Positions 1 to 10,737 of a DNA stretch of 64,000 nucleotides are shown here, one piece after another (position 1 is the stretch's first letter; the number at the start of each line of letters is the position of its first letter). This DNA is from Vanessa cardui. Taxonomy: Eukaryota; Arthropoda; Insecta; Lepidoptera; Nymphalidae. The stretch lies in NCBI RefSeq assembly GCF_905220365.1, contig NC_061131.1, positions 12,933,318 to 12,997,317 on the forward strand. The letters are read 5' to 3'. A program made the position numbers and the translations under genes. The notes under the pieces were generated by a model. That model was not told where the DNA came from. It saw only the letters and a program-made list of their open reading frames with translations, and made no database searches.

Positions 1-390
1 ACAATAACTTTGATACTTCCAAAGGTTTTCGAGAAGTGCTAATTAGAGTGGAGTTTGCATAATTTTAAATTAGGATCAAGTAGCGACCAAAAGGAGTTTT
101 TTTTTATTATCAAGTGCGATGAATATTATGATAAAAATAGAAATTAGCCGCAAGGAATTGCTGATTATTTTAAAAGTTGCAGGAACGTTTGAACGCTTGT
201 TCGCAAATCTCTTTTATGTATTTGATCGCAGATCCTGATCTTGGGTACATCAACCTATGGGTCGGGTCGATATAGCAATTGGGACATTCTTTGAAATTAT
301 CTTACCAGCAGATTGTAGTTACGTAAGCTGGCATTGCTTATGCTCATAATGATTGCTTGTTCCACTTCAATCCAATTTTTAATGTCCTTG
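1..390. other. Single-copy AT-rich DNA, nothing recognised
   Basis: I see no coding signal, repeat match or structured element up to the first SINE target site. Confidence 0.4.
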
Positions 391-716
391 TTTCAAAGAG
401 CTGAGATGGCCTAGTGGTTAGAGCGCGTGCATCTTAATCGATGATTTCGAGTTCAAATCCAGGCAAGCACCACTAGACATATATATGTGCTTAATTTGTG
501 TTTATAATTCACCTCGTGCTCGGCGGTGAAGGAAAACGTCGTGAGGAAAACTGCATGTGTCTAATTTCATCGAAATTCTGCCACAAGTGCATTCCACCAA
601 CCCGCATTGGAACAGTGGTGGAATATATTCCAAACCCTCTCCTTAATGGGAGAGGAGGCCTTAGGCCAGCAGTGGGTAATTTACTGGTTGTTACTTTACT
701 TTACTTTATTTCAAAG
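391..716 (+). mobile_element. SINE-A, full-length copy with target-site duplication
   Basis: Non-autonomous retroposon with a tRNA-like head. The A-box region (TGGCCTAGTGG) and B box (GAGTTCAAATCC) of an internal RNA polymerase III promoter lie within the first 75 bases. The conserved SINE body follows, then an ACTTTACTTTACTTTA-type tail. The 8-base direct repeat TTTCAAAG at 391-398 and 709-716 brackets the copy and marks a LINE-mediated insertion. The 73-codon reading frame inside it is only SINE sequence. Of all copies in the window, this one has among the clearest boundaries. Confidence 0.88.
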
Positions 717-1137
717 TAAATTATTCAGACGCCCAAATGGAAAATACTTTAATTAATTTGGAAAAAAAGTATACTGTAGTCACCTCTCAATCCAGCTTTG
801 TGTGACACTTGAGCTCTTTCCAGTCGTGTTGGATAGGAGATCTTATCCGTTTATGAGAGTGAAGAATCTGTGCTGAAACACATGTCTACATGTGTCATAT
901 AATACGTCCTGCACAGATTACTCTTAAGGAATTATTGCCTGAGCAATAACAGTAAGTGAATATTAATAATATATTTTCATTTTATTTTTTAACTGTGACG
1001 TAAAAAGACCACAATATTTCCTATTAAGGAAAACGTTACGGAGTTTAATCCATCATGCGGCTTTGAGATTGACGTCAAAGACTAAATCTTTCAACAAATA
1101 ATCATGTTTTTTAAAAGACAATAAACTCTTTCTTTAA

Positions 1138-1140
<3 letters not shown>

Positions 1141-1231
<91 letters not shown>
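1141..1231. repeat. (AT)n microsatellite, about 45 units
   Basis: Uninterrupted AT dinucleotide tract of about 91 bases, able to extrude a cruciform. The rest of 717-1599 shows no recognisable element. Confidence 0.97.
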
Positions 1232-1233
<2 letters not shown>

Positions 1234-1599
1234 GTTATTTAGTTTTTCCACAAACTTACTGTCTGTACTGTTGTTGTGTCTTATCTATAATATGATTGAT
1301 GTTGATTGAATATGGCTGCATGAATGTACCAGGCAGCATGATGATCTAAATTTTTGGATTGCAAATTGATGATGGATTGCTTTTGAATTGTTACTACAAT
1401 CACTTGTTCGTGGACTTGAATTTGTTTTTGTTAAGTGTTATCTTCCATTTTATTATTGATCTTCGTGGGGTTCTGAAATTCTTAACTGGTCTTGATGGTT
1501 TTTGACAATATTATCCATAATCGAGTCATTTCTATAATGGATCACCATTTTGAGAATACCAGAATCTTCTTAATGATTGCTATTTGTGTTATTATCTTA

Positions 1600-1852
1600 C
1601 ATTTATAATTGATGATAACTGTGGGTTCAAACTCAAGCAAGCACCACTGATTTTACATGTGTGCTTAGCGTTGATCTCGTGCTCGTCGATATAGGAAAAC
1701 ATTGTGAATAAAACTGCATGTGTCTAATTTCAAGGAAATCGTGCTACATGTAAATCCACCAACCATCATTGGGGCATCATGGTGGAATATGCTCCTTACC
1801 TTCTCAAAGTGAGATAAGGCGTTAGTCCAGCAGTGGGAAATTTACAGGCTGT
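1600..1852 (+). mobile_element. SINE-A, diverged copy lacking the A-box half of the head
   Basis: The B box is still readable (GGGTTCAAACTC). The body matches the family through CAGTGGGAAATTTACAGGCTG at the end. Many substitutions and a lost 5' end mark it as an old copy. Confidence 0.75.
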
Positions 1853-2066
1853 ACATGTTAAAAAGGAATTACAATGATATAATACGTTACGCTCGTAATA
1901 TGTTGCGAACATAGAAGTACTATACTAATATTATAAATACGAGCTGTCTCTATCTGACAAGCTTTAATGACCGAACCATCGAAAAGAACTCGATGAACGA
2001 AAGGTTACTTTTTTTATAGTTGACGCTAAGAAAACCATGGCTGCTAGTTCTTATTAATCCTAATAT

Positions 2067-2352
2067 ACAACAACAACAGCCTGTAAATTCCCACTGCTGG
2101 GCTAAAGGCCTCCTCTCCCTTTGAGGAGAAGGTTTGGAACATATTCCACCACGCTGTTCCAATGCGGGTTGGTGGAATGCACATGTGGCAGAATTTCTAT
2201 GAAATTTGTCACACGCAGGTTTCCTCATGATGTTTTCCTTCACCGCTTAGCACGAGATGAATTATAAAGACAAATCAAGCACATGAAACAGCGGTGCTTG
2301 CCTGGGTTTGAACTCAGAATCTAAGCTATATCTTTACACCATCATGCTGTGT
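2067..2352 (-). mobile_element. SINE-A, near full length, (GTT)n tail
   Basis: The tail reads ACAACAACAACAG on the plus strand at the low-coordinate end. The body is well conserved. The head is degraded, with the A box barely recognisable near 2345. The 97-codon minus-strand frame across it is SINE-derived. Confidence 0.82.
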
Positions 2353-2730
2353 GATTTCCTCACACTGGTGAAATTAATTACATAAATAGTCCACACAGAG
2401 TACAAAATTTCTGTCCCATACATAAATATAAATATCCGGATTAAGCAAATCCGAATATTTTTTGTTGTAAAATTTTATACCCTTCACGAATTGAACTTAA
2501 ATTCAGAAAATATAATGTTCATAATTCAAATTAGGTACAGAATTACTGAGTGGCAATAGTAGAAAGGTGGTTAAAGTATTTTTAAAGATATCGACCAATC
2601 AGGCATTAAAGTCGGAATGTTTGTGAACGCGTAATATACTCTATTTTCTCTTGGAGATTGTGGTTGCTACACCGCTTTTGTTATGGTCTGGTACCGTTTA
2701 GTTTGCTTCCCACTATAACGGCTATGTGTG

Positions 2731-2744
2731 TGTGTGTGTTTATG
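2731..2744. repeat. Short (TG)n microsatellite
   Basis: Seven TG units inside an otherwise unrecognised stretch, 2353-2955. Confidence 0.8.
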
Positions 2745-2955
2745 CTACTAACACTTTGATATGTATGTAAGATTTAATTGAGTTGCACGATATATTGTAT
2801 TCAATATTGGTGTTAATTTTCTTTTTTTAATAATTATGTGGCCACTGTATTTTTTTTTTTTTTGAGTATTTTGGTGCACTCATTAGACGATTCCAAGGAG
2901 TTTATTTGAATAAAATTTTATATTATATTTAATTCATTTCTATTCGTTTTTATAT

Positions 2956-3160
2956 CTTGTGGGTCTGGCAATTGGCCACCTGACAGTAAGTCACCGCTGC
3001 TCATAGATATTAAGGGAGAAGAATTTTTAGTCATTTCTCATATTGCTGGTATGCTACAAACCTTGGGTGCTGAGATATTATCCCTAGTGTCAGTACCATT
3101 GGCTTACATACATTTAAATCGGAACACAACAATACTAAGAGTTACTGGCGGTAAAATATA
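2956..3160 (+). repeat. REP-B, diverged copy
   Basis: Landmarks in order are TTGGCCACCTGACAGTAAG, CTACAAACCTTGGGTGCTGAG, CGGAACACAACAATACTAAG and GGCGGTAAAATA. These match the complete copy at 63.65 kb but with substitutions and missing segments. The 3' CCTACCACCAAG end is lost just before the foldback at 3221. Confidence 0.65.
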
Positions 3161-3220
3161 TTATGATGATAGGATAACAAAAAAATTATATAGGATTTTA
3201 AATTAACATGGTTATTTTTA

Positions 3221-3371
3221 TTATTAAAGTTATTAATTTCGGGATATTTACCATGTTTTTTATTATTGTTTTCTCGTGAACAAGACATTCGTAGACAATG
3301 TCGAAATATCGAGCTCCACCGAACAAAAATAAAAAACATGGTAAATATCCCGAAATTAATAACTTTAATAA
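3221..3371. repeat. Perfect 44-bp foldback with 63-bp loop
   Basis: The left arm (3221-3264) is the exact reverse complement of the right arm (3328-3371). The arm contains TTTCGGGATATTTACCATG. The loop includes a segment ending CGAAATATCGAGCTCCACCG. The right arm plus part of the loop resembles a dispersed lepidopteran repeat, so I infer an inverted partial duplication of one repeat unit. The 65-codon frame here is a by-product. Confidence 0.85.
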
Positions 3372-4950
3372 AAAAATTATAATTACTTATCTTATTTTAA
3401 AATACATTATTTATTTTTTACTTGCATCGATTATTGAAACTTAAACATGTAAAACGTTAAAACTTTTATATAACTTATTTGCATAGTAACACTTGACTTT
3501 GCTTTAGATCAATTTATTTGATTTTACTTCTGATTTTTTAAATTAAAAGCGCATTAATTAATAATATGACGCTTTTTTTGTGTTTCCAAACCTTAATTCC
3601 TTAACTAACTAGTCTCGTTGGCTTAGTGGCTTATGCGGTGGCCTTGGGCCGCGTGTCTTGGGATAAGCCCTAACATCGTTAACATTTTCAACACTTTACC
3701 CTCTGACACTAGTGCTCATATAATATAGGTTAAGGTTGTAAAAGGTGCTGTAGTGGAGTTTCACAGGGGTCGATTTTTGGGCCTATTTTCTAGAACCACA
3801 CTTACCACTGCTTTGCAATTTAGTGGCATACTGGTGTCAGTATGGTGGGAGAATTTTAAAAACACGCTTGAGTACGATAATATCTCTTATGCCTCTTCGA
3901 CAAGAACTTCTTCTCCTGTACAGTGCTGCATGGAACAGTTTGAGCATTTTAGACATCAAAGATTGTCCATGTCATGAAAATCTGAGTAGAATCAAACGCT
4001 GCGATCGAAATTCAGTCAGTGAAATTGCCTTGTACTGTAGTAAATTGATACTTTGTTCTATATGCTGAATTAAAATGCTCTAAAATTCGTATTCATAATG
4101 TAATTCATTATTAGAATAAGAATATATTTTTTTATTAAAATATAATATTTTAAAAAATGAATAAATATATACTGACAATAAACAAAATATAACATAATCG
4201 TTTCTGTTAGTCAGTCAGTAGCAACTCAAATTTGACATATCATGCCTGAGACAGCACGTGAAGTAGCTCGATTGGCCACAGTAACCGAAACTCGGTTAGA
4301 ACATTAAAATAATAAGAAACCAAGAACTGTATTTATCGATTTCACGACATAATCGTACGACCAAATCAAAATTCCAAATAAAACAGAATAACGCCGGCAA
4401 TTCAATTAGAAATCAAAAGAAATAACGCAATTACGTGTGAAATGTTATTAAGGGCTTAATGATTTCTCGAGCATGTGCTATAAAATAATAAAAACTTCAA
4501 GAAAACATTTCGACGACGGTATATTTTACGATTTCACGAGATCTTGCTTCGTCTTTATTACATCGTATAACCGTTAGCAAAGCCTTACAGAGAGAAATGA
4601 AGATAATAACGGATAGTTTGTGGCTCATACTGTCTTTAATAATAATCTTATCTAGACGACGAACTATATCTTGAACAGCTTAGTAAGTTTTATTTATAGC
4701 TGTATATGAACTCACGTTTAAACTATAACTAACCTCTTAACTATAGTTTGGGTATATTGGCAGAACCTTTATATCATATATTTCAGAACATTAGAAAACA
4801 TTTTTTTCTGCTTGTAAAATCTTGAGTATATTTTCAAAATCTACAATTATTTAAAAACTAGAAAAATACAGATTTTATTTATAGATTTTGTCGTTGGTCT
4901 GCAATTATAAACCGATAACCAAAAAGTTGAAGTGTACAATTTTATTCGCA
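3372..4950. other. Mostly unrecognised single-copy sequence
   Basis: No coding gene is supported. Two overlapping short plus-strand frames (3753-3977 and 3823-4068) lack any recognisable motif. The part at about 4300-4620 has higher complexity and many short mixed-sequence words (for example ACGCCGGCAATTCAATTAG), as conserved non-coding DNA often does. I cannot test conservation here. Confidence 0.35.
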
Positions 4951-5351
4951 TCAATCATTTCTGCATAAGAACTAGTAGTAATACTATTATTTAATTTATT
5001 TCCATTTCAAAACAAACTTATTGATAATAATTAATTTAATACCAACAATCGTATAAAATGGATCATATCAACGAATACACAAATAATGCCTCCCCAGTAT
5101 TTCACATGTTTCACCTCACCTGCCGCTGGGAATCTGGCACCATTTGTCTTCAATCGTTTCTGTATAAGAAATAGTAGGAATACTATTATTCAATTTATTT
5201 CCATTTCAAAACAAACTTATTGATATTAAATTTTATTACCAACAATCGTATAAATTAGATAATATCAAGGAATACACAAATAATGCCTCCCCAGTATTTC
5301 ACATGTGTCACCACTTACCTTCCGCTGGGAATCTGGCACCATTTGTCTTCA
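4951..5351. repeat. Tandem duplication, two units of about 200 bp
   Basis: Unit 1 is 4951-5149 and unit 2 is 5150-5351, offset 199. They share long runs such as TTTCCATTTCAAAACAAACT and AATGCCTCCCCAGTATTTCA with scattered substitutions and a small indel. The low-coordinate flank is unrelated between the units. The sequence matches none of the dispersed families seen elsewhere in the window, so this looks like a local event. Confidence 0.85.
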
Positions 5352-5412
5352 AACCGGGTGTACCTTCACGAAATCAAGCCGGAGAAGTTTTCAAGTTATA
5401 CTTCGAATACTG
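5319..5412 (-). other. Candidate non-coding exon with consensus 5' splice donor
   Basis: On the minus strand the sequence runs into CCCAGCGGAAG|GTAAGTGG, a near-perfect insect splice donor, with the exon ending at plus position 5319. The upstream unique sequence has stops in all three minus frames. If transcribed it would therefore be a 5' UTR or lncRNA exon, not coding. The exon start is unknown, and 5412 is only a guess from a possible acceptor (GAAAGTCCAG). The tandem copy also keeps a donor (CGGCAG|GTGAGG, exon end 5120). The splice interpretation is inference. Confidence 0.3.
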
Positions 5413-6389
5413 GACTTTCGTTGAATTAAATTAAAATGTTACAATTTATGGGTGGGAGGGCGTCATAAATTTCTGCTCCTAATTGGCTTTGCAGACTTGC
5501 TGCCACCGTAAACTCTTTTACAGCTCAATAGCGTACTTTATTAAATTGTATCGTTTTGAACCGTGACGATGTCTGATTTTAGTTTCTTTTAGAATGTTTT
5601 AATTGTGTTACATGTCAATCTCAATCGAATCAATCGGTCAATCGGAGTCAGTTCAATCAAAGAAGCATCGAGTTTCAATATAATTAATTTGTGTTTATTG
5701 TTATTAATTTCGTAATAATCGGCAAATGAGAGAGAACATATTCACGTGTGGGATGAAATTTTATCTAACGTGTATCATCGAGATTTATCTCGAAATTCTA
5801 CTAATTCATTGGAAATACGATTATTTTCCAAAAGTTACACAACGTATATTTACAGACTGCAATAGTTTATTTCCACTTAGAGATACGATAAAAGATTCGA
5901 ATATCTTTCATTATTACTGATCATAAACCACTTCGAATAATTCAAGTCTCGTTCCAAAACCCTCTCAAAATATATCGAAGATAAAAAGCATTCCTCGAGG
6001 ATAAAAAAAGAACTCGCTAATCCAAACTCAAGCTGTAATCCAAGTATCACAAAAGAAACTGATTCGAGTGTCCCGTCCGAATTAAAATTTTTCAACGTCT
6101 CATTGAGACAAAATACAATTTGTCGTGAAAAATAACACCACCTCAGTTTCAAGAGTAATCCAATTATGTGAAATAACAAACAAAGAAAGGACGTCTGAGA
6201 ATTACGGTGCGCAGACATTTTAAGAATACTTATAATTATATTATTGAATTAATGTCATGTATTCGATTTTTGATAATGAATTTTTCAGTGGAAGGAAAAT
6301 AGATATCATTTTTTTTTTCTAACAGTGTTACAGAGATGTAAAATAAATGAGAATTGTTTTGTCATGCGTTTATTGGTTTTATTTATTTA
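5413..6389. other. Unrecognised AT-rich stretch
   Basis: Frames at 5726-5920 (+) and 5877-6218 (-) overlap on opposite strands. Their composition is low-complexity or hydrophobic, and neither contains a motif I recognise. I treat both as chance. Confidence 0.35.
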
Positions 6390-6572
6390 GTACTGAGTAC
6401 GCTCGCGTTTTAGGGGTTGTTGTCCTGTCCTAGGAAAGAAAGTAGCCTATGTCCTTCATTGGATTCCAAGTTTGCTTCATAACAAATTTTGTCAAATTCA
6501 GTTAATTGGTTTCGCAGTGAAAGAGCGACAGACTGACAGAGCTACTTTCTCATTTATAATAATAATATAGGT
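6390..6572 (+). mobile_element. RTE-S type short retroposon, diverged
   Basis: Contains CGCTCGCGTTTTAGGGG, AGTAGCCTATGTCCTTCATT, TTTGTCAAATTCAGTTAATTGG and GTGAAAGAGCGACAGACTG. This is the typical order of insect non-autonomous elements that share a 3' end with RTE-clade LINEs. The usual ATAATATTAGTA end is blurred to ATAATAATAATATAGG. Confidence 0.7.
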
Positions 6573-6636
6573 TTTCGTTATTTTCGAGACTTGTAGATAC
6601 ATTCAACATTCGATTTCGGGCTGAATAGATCTAGAA

Positions 6637-6780
6637 AATTCATTAGTTTTCTATGTTGTCTCGGGTCTGGGTGTTTGTATTACTTCTGATTTTTCATAAC
6701 ATGAGTGCTTTAACAACTTACATTGGTGTCTGATGTTGTTCAATATTTATATTTATTTATTTATAATTTCTATTCTGTCT
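6637..6780 (+). repeat. Dispersed repeat also present at 28.75 kb
   Basis: Shares TTCATTAGTTTTCTAT, CTCGGGTCTGGGTGTT, GATTTTTCATAACA, GTGCTTTA and ACTTACATTGG with 28749-28905 in the same orientation. I take it for a fragment of a LINE 3' region, but the family is not identified. A REP-B scrap (GGTAAGTGGTAACTTCCACT) lies further on near 6990. Confidence 0.6.
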
Positions 6781-7118
6781 CGTACTTCTATGAAGCGATA
6801 AATATTGAATGACAAAATTTTAACATATCTAAGATTTCTAGTTTACGTCTAAAAACGTAATAAATTCCTTTGTATTGTTTCGTTACCGTTCGTCTCACTG
6901 TGAAGGGTGAGTCCAGATTAATTAGAGACACTAGAGAGAGCAGCTGAGATCACACGGCATTCTAGTAACGCAGAATGACTAATGTAAGGTAAGTGGTAAC
7001 TTCCACTCATAGACTTTGGCTTTGAAAGCGACATATGAGTCTTTGATCTGTACAATAATACTAACTCGAGTAAGATTATCTCTTAGGAATTGTCAGATTA
7101 TTAGTCCTAAAAAGTACG

Positions 7119-7380
7119 GACTAGCGACCCGACCCGGCTTCTCACGGGTACAATACTGATACTAAATATACTACAGAATTTATTTACGACATCACATTAC
7201 AATCTTCTAAAATTATCACTGTTTATTTACTATATTGTCCACGTACTATATAGAAAAACGTTCCTCTCGAATCACTCTATCTAAACCGCATCAAAATCCG
7301 TTGCATAGTTTTAAGCATTTAAGCATACAAATGGATATAGGGACAGAGAAAGCGACTTTGCTTTATACTATGTAGTGATG
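7119..7380 (+). mobile_element. RTE-S element, near complete
   Basis: Starts ACTAGCGACCCGACCCGGCT and ends TTTATACTATGTAGTGATGATG. Internal landmarks CCGCATCAAAATCCGTTGC and GGGACAGAGAAAGCGACTTT match the copies nested in the 38.6-41 kb complex. Confidence 0.8.
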
Positions 7381-7409
7381 ATGATAAATAATTGGAATAT
7401 TATACATAT

Positions 7410-7605
7410 TTTTTTTGTAAATGGTCGCCATAATGCTGTAAGGAATATTAACTATTCCTTACATCACCAACCTTGGGAACTAAGATGTTATATCCCTTGT
7501 GCTTGTAGTTTAAATAAATAAATAAATAACAATAAATAATAAATAATGAGTGAGTGGTACCTACCCAGGCGGGCTTGCACAAAGCCCTACCACCAAGTAC
7601 ATTTT
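7410..7605 (+). repeat. REP-B with internal (AAAT)n
   Basis: Contains AACCTTGGGAACTAAGATGT, an (AAAT)n run replacing the middle of the family consensus, then GTGGTACCTACCCAGGCGGG and CCCTACCACCAAGT. The segment for the CACTGGCTCACTCACCCTTC block is missing, consistent with replacement by the microsatellite. Confidence 0.75.
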
Positions 7606-7910
7606 AACGTACAAACAATACATTTTATATTTATACAATTTAAATTTCGAATTTGAATATCTTCGTAAGTTCTACCGTTTTGCTTTTGAGATGGCGATTT
7701 TTATCGTTTAACTTTAAGATGCAAAGTGATATTATGTTGAATTTTAATGCAACAAGTGATTCAAGACAGCGCTTTAAATGTAGTGTCATTTTATTTAAAT
7801 CGTATTTATTTTATAGTAAAATATATATTATACATATTATAAAGTAAATTACTTTCTAATTATGTATTATTAGAATTCAATATTTTACTTTTTTGTATTT
7901 TATTATGATG

Positions 7911-8242
7911 ATGTGTTAAGGCGTGATGGTTCAGTGATATAATCACTGAACCATCACGCCTTAACACATGCATGCATCTTAACTGATGTTTGCGGATTCT
8001 AGGCCAGGCAAGCACCTCTAAATATTCATCTGATTAATTTGTGTTTAAAATTCATCTTGTGCTCGGCGGTGAAAAAGATCTTGAGGAAACCTGTATGTGT
8101 CTAATTTTACCGAAATTGTGCCACATATGAACCCACCAACCGCATTAGAACAGCGTGGTGGAGTATGTTCCAAACCTTCTCCTAAAAGGGAGAGGAGGCC
8201 TTAACCCAGCAGTGGGAAATTTACACGCTGTTGTTGTTGTTA
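7911..8242 (+). mobile_element. SINE-A whose 5' end is a 28-bp perfect hairpin
   Basis: Positions 7911-7938 and 7942-7969 are exact reverse complements with a 3-base loop. The stem holds a version of the A-box region (GTGATGGTTCAGTG), so the first part of the SINE head has been copied back onto itself. The SINE continues CATGCATCTTAACTGATG and ends with a (GTT)n tail near 8240. The B box is damaged (GGATTCTAGGCC). Confidence 0.85.
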
Positions 8243-8833
8243 TTAAAATCTAAAGTCAGCCTCATAAAAGTGTTAGTGTTCTAGCCAAAATCTTACAGTA
8301 CAGAAAATCGTACAGAGTTTTAGCAATAGTGTTAAGCACCCGTGCTTGGTAAATAACGTAAAACAGTCTTACGACAAATCAGCTTGGGTTACGACTAAAT
8401 TCCGCCTGAACTGATTGTATGACTGTATATGTGAGACTGTTATATTAAACGTAGATTGCTATTAAGATTGTCGCTGAGACTGAAATTCGGTCAGAAAAAC
8501 ATTTTTAGTATGACATTTAAAAGGTACAGAGTTATATTTAAGAAAAAAATACCTAGAAATGTTATTCAATTTTATTGTTTCATTTTAGGTAATTATATAA
8601 TAAAATCCCTATACATCAAGACGAACATTCTCTTTTATATATAAAGTCCTCAGCTAATAAATTGAATGAGGCGTTCATTAAAAATTTAATAAACATTTTA
8701 GGGATCAGCTTCAGTTTGACGTGACCTAGAATTCTAATAAAGAACGTGAACATTTCGCTTTTATGATTAGAAATTTTATGTCAGTCTCACACTTCGATTG
8801 AAACCATTTAATAATTTGATAATATTATAAAAA
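8243..8833. other. Unrecognised AT-rich stretch
   Basis: The 62-codon frame at 8456-8644 is lysine- and isoleucine-rich with no motif. I regard it as noise. Confidence 0.35.
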
Positions 8834-9098
8834 AAGTAAAGAAACAGCCAATAAATTTTCCACTGCTGGGCTAAGGCCTCCTCTTCTAGTAAAAATGCGG
8901 TTTGATGGAATGCACATGTAGCAGAATTTCGATGTCATTAGACACTAGTTTCCTCACGATGTTTTCCTTCACCGCCAAACACGAAATTAATTATGAACAC
9001 AAATTAAGTACATATATATAGTGGTGCTTGCCTGGGTTTGAACCCGAAATCATCAGTTAAGATGCACGCGTTCTAACTACTGGGCCATCTCGGCTCTG
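8834..9098 (-). mobile_element. SINE-A directly downstream of the exon-like segment
   Basis: Well-conserved head (minus strand starts GAGCCGAGATGGCCCAG), with an internal deletion in the 3' body around the CCACC ... TGGAACAGCG block. It lies directly after the exon-like segment at 9099-9270 in the same orientation. The same arrangement occurs at 30 kb. Confidence 0.85.
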
Positions 9099-9270
9099 AT
9101 TGTATTGATTTGATTTGATTTAATCAGGCATATTCTGACGTTCACACGAGCTAATATTTATTTCTGCTCCAAATGCCAGCAGCCAATTCTGGGTGTTGGG
9201 TTCATTCATAATTTTTTTCACTTTTGTGTCATTAATTTGTATAAGCGCTACAGGTTAATTGAAATATGAA
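9099..9270 (-). pseudogene. Exon-like segment with 40+ open codons, acceptor lost
   Basis: Read on the minus strand, this is the partner of 29977-30150. A pyrimidine-rich run and CATATTTCAA (AG acceptor lost) lead into an open frame containing WLLAFGAEINISSCERQNMP, which ends in TAA after Asp. An AATCAAATCAAAT tail and SINE-A follow. Relative to its partner there are no indels, and all eight codon differences I count are amino-acid replacements. I recognise no protein family. It could be a decayed terminal exon, a LINE 3' coding end, or a non-coding repeat with a chance ORF. Confidence 0.5.
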
Positions 9271-9299
9271 AAAAAATAAACAAAAAATGTTGTTTAAAA

Positions 9300-9384
9300 T
9301 ATATATAGTGGAGCTTGCCTGCGTTTGAATCCGAAATCATCGGTTAAGATGCACGCGTTCTAACCACTGGGCCATCTCAGCTCA
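9300..9384 (-). mobile_element. SINE-A head only (about 85 bp)
   Basis: Carries A box, B box and the start of the body up to ACTATATATAT, then stops. It lacks the 3' portion, which is the reverse of the 5' truncation expected of target-primed reverse transcription. A deletion or recombination is therefore likely. Confidence 0.8.
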
Positions 9385-10109
9385 AAATATTATCAACGAT
9401 AACCTTATTGCCTTAATACTTCGTACGTATAAGTGCAAGTCATGAGGTTGTTGACTCCGGGAGAATTGACTGTCATTATCAGTTTGGAAGCGGCAAGTTT
9501 TTAATATTCCCATGCCTCGCATATTAAGCCGTTTTTCTTGCGCCTCGTTACTCTTTAATTCAAAAAATATATGTCATAAAGAAGCCCCACACATACAACT
9601 GTAGACCTAAACATAGTTGGAAAATGGCAGAAGGGAGCAACTGCTGAAATCCGTCAAAAGGATATTATTATTAAAGTTATTATGTTTTGTCGTTATTTGA
9701 TACATGTTTTTCTTGAATAAAACTTAGTATTGTTGAATTCGACTTTAAAGAGTGAGTTAGATAGTGTAACTATAGGCACAAGACATTTTAGTTTCAATGG
9801 TTGATGACGCTCACAAGGAAATTTCTGAATAATTATAATGAATATAAAATATTATCATAATAAAATATTATATCATTCCTTTAAACGTGCGTAGAGGCAT
9901 AAGAGACCTAATATTTTTATAAAAAATATCCATAAAATTCTCTCCTTAGTAATACAGACTCTCCTTAATAATATACTTTTTAAATGTGCTCGCCTTAACG
10001 TGAGAAACCAAACTTTATTTTTTGTACCCCTTTGTAAGTGTCACTATTCAAAGAATATGTTCTTGTTACGTGCATGTAAAAGTTATAACAAATATTGTAA
10101 TTAGATATA
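9385..10109. other. Unrecognised stretch
   Basis: I find no repeat or coding signal. Sequence is AT-rich with ordinary complexity. Confidence 0.35.
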
Positions 10110-10255
10110 TTTACTTGGTAGTAGGTAGGCTTTGTGCAAGCCCGTTTGGGTAGGTACCACCCACTCATCAGTTATTTTACCGCCAAAACAAGTACTCAGT
10201 ATTGTTGTGTTCCGGTTTGAAGGGTGGTTTCCTACTGGCCCTTCTGTTACATCTG
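10110..10255 (-). repeat. REP-B, 3' half
   Basis: Plus strand reads TTACTTGGTAGTAGGTAGGC, then GGTACCACCCACTCATCAG and GTTCCGGTTTGAAGGGTG, the reverse complement of the REP-B 3' half. The 5' half is absent. Confidence 0.75.
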
Positions 10256-10737
10256 TTTATGACATTGTGTATATACATATATATAAGATAAACAGGAAGA
10301 ACTGGAATAACAATAATTTAATCAATGCAGCCAAGATATGTCCTTCGAGATTGTAATTACATTGTTTTATTCTAACAATTTGTCACAGACATAAATGTAG
10401 CTAAACTAATAACGACCATGTCATTTGTCAGCACGGAATCTAATTTGAGTCTCATTACGACTCGTCAACGTCCAACGAATGGGTGTCCGTCAATTAGACC
10501 GACATAAATAGCTCTCTGTTCGCTATGTATTGCTTTGTACATAGTCACATAACACAAGCTAGAATTTTATATGTCATAAAGGTAATTTCATAAATGGAAC
10601 ACTAGATTACAATCGTTGACGTAAATATGCAAGTAACGGCTTTTAAGCCTTAAATAGATGTGTGAGAGAATGTAAGATAAACGAAATAGTAAAACCTATT
10701 TATAAATGAGCAAAGTATTTAATATAATTTAGGTTAT
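10256..10737. other. Single-copy island, possible conserved non-coding DNA
   Basis: The stretch 10400-10560 is more complex than its surroundings and contains GTCAATTAGACCGACAT plus several ATTAG/TAATT-type words. This is only suggestive of regulatory DNA. Confidence 0.25.

Noticed and set aside
399..475. tRNA gene
   Set aside because: A- and B-box matches here, and at every other SINE head, belong to the SINE-A promoter. The anticodon arm and acceptor stem do not fold as a functional tRNA, and the head continues into the SINE body.
1950..2243. 97-codon minus-strand ORF
   Set aside because: It is read-through of a SINE-A copy. The same translation scraps recur at 22.5, 23.3 and 25.3 kb.
3605..3680. 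tRNA-like start (TTGGCTTAGTGGC) of another SINE
   Set aside because: The A-box-like word is present, but I could not find a B box at the right distance or a second copy in the window.
5877..6218. 113-codon minus ORF
   Set aside because: Hydrophobic, no motif, overlapped by an opposite-strand frame, and not near splice or promoter signals. Chance is sufficient.
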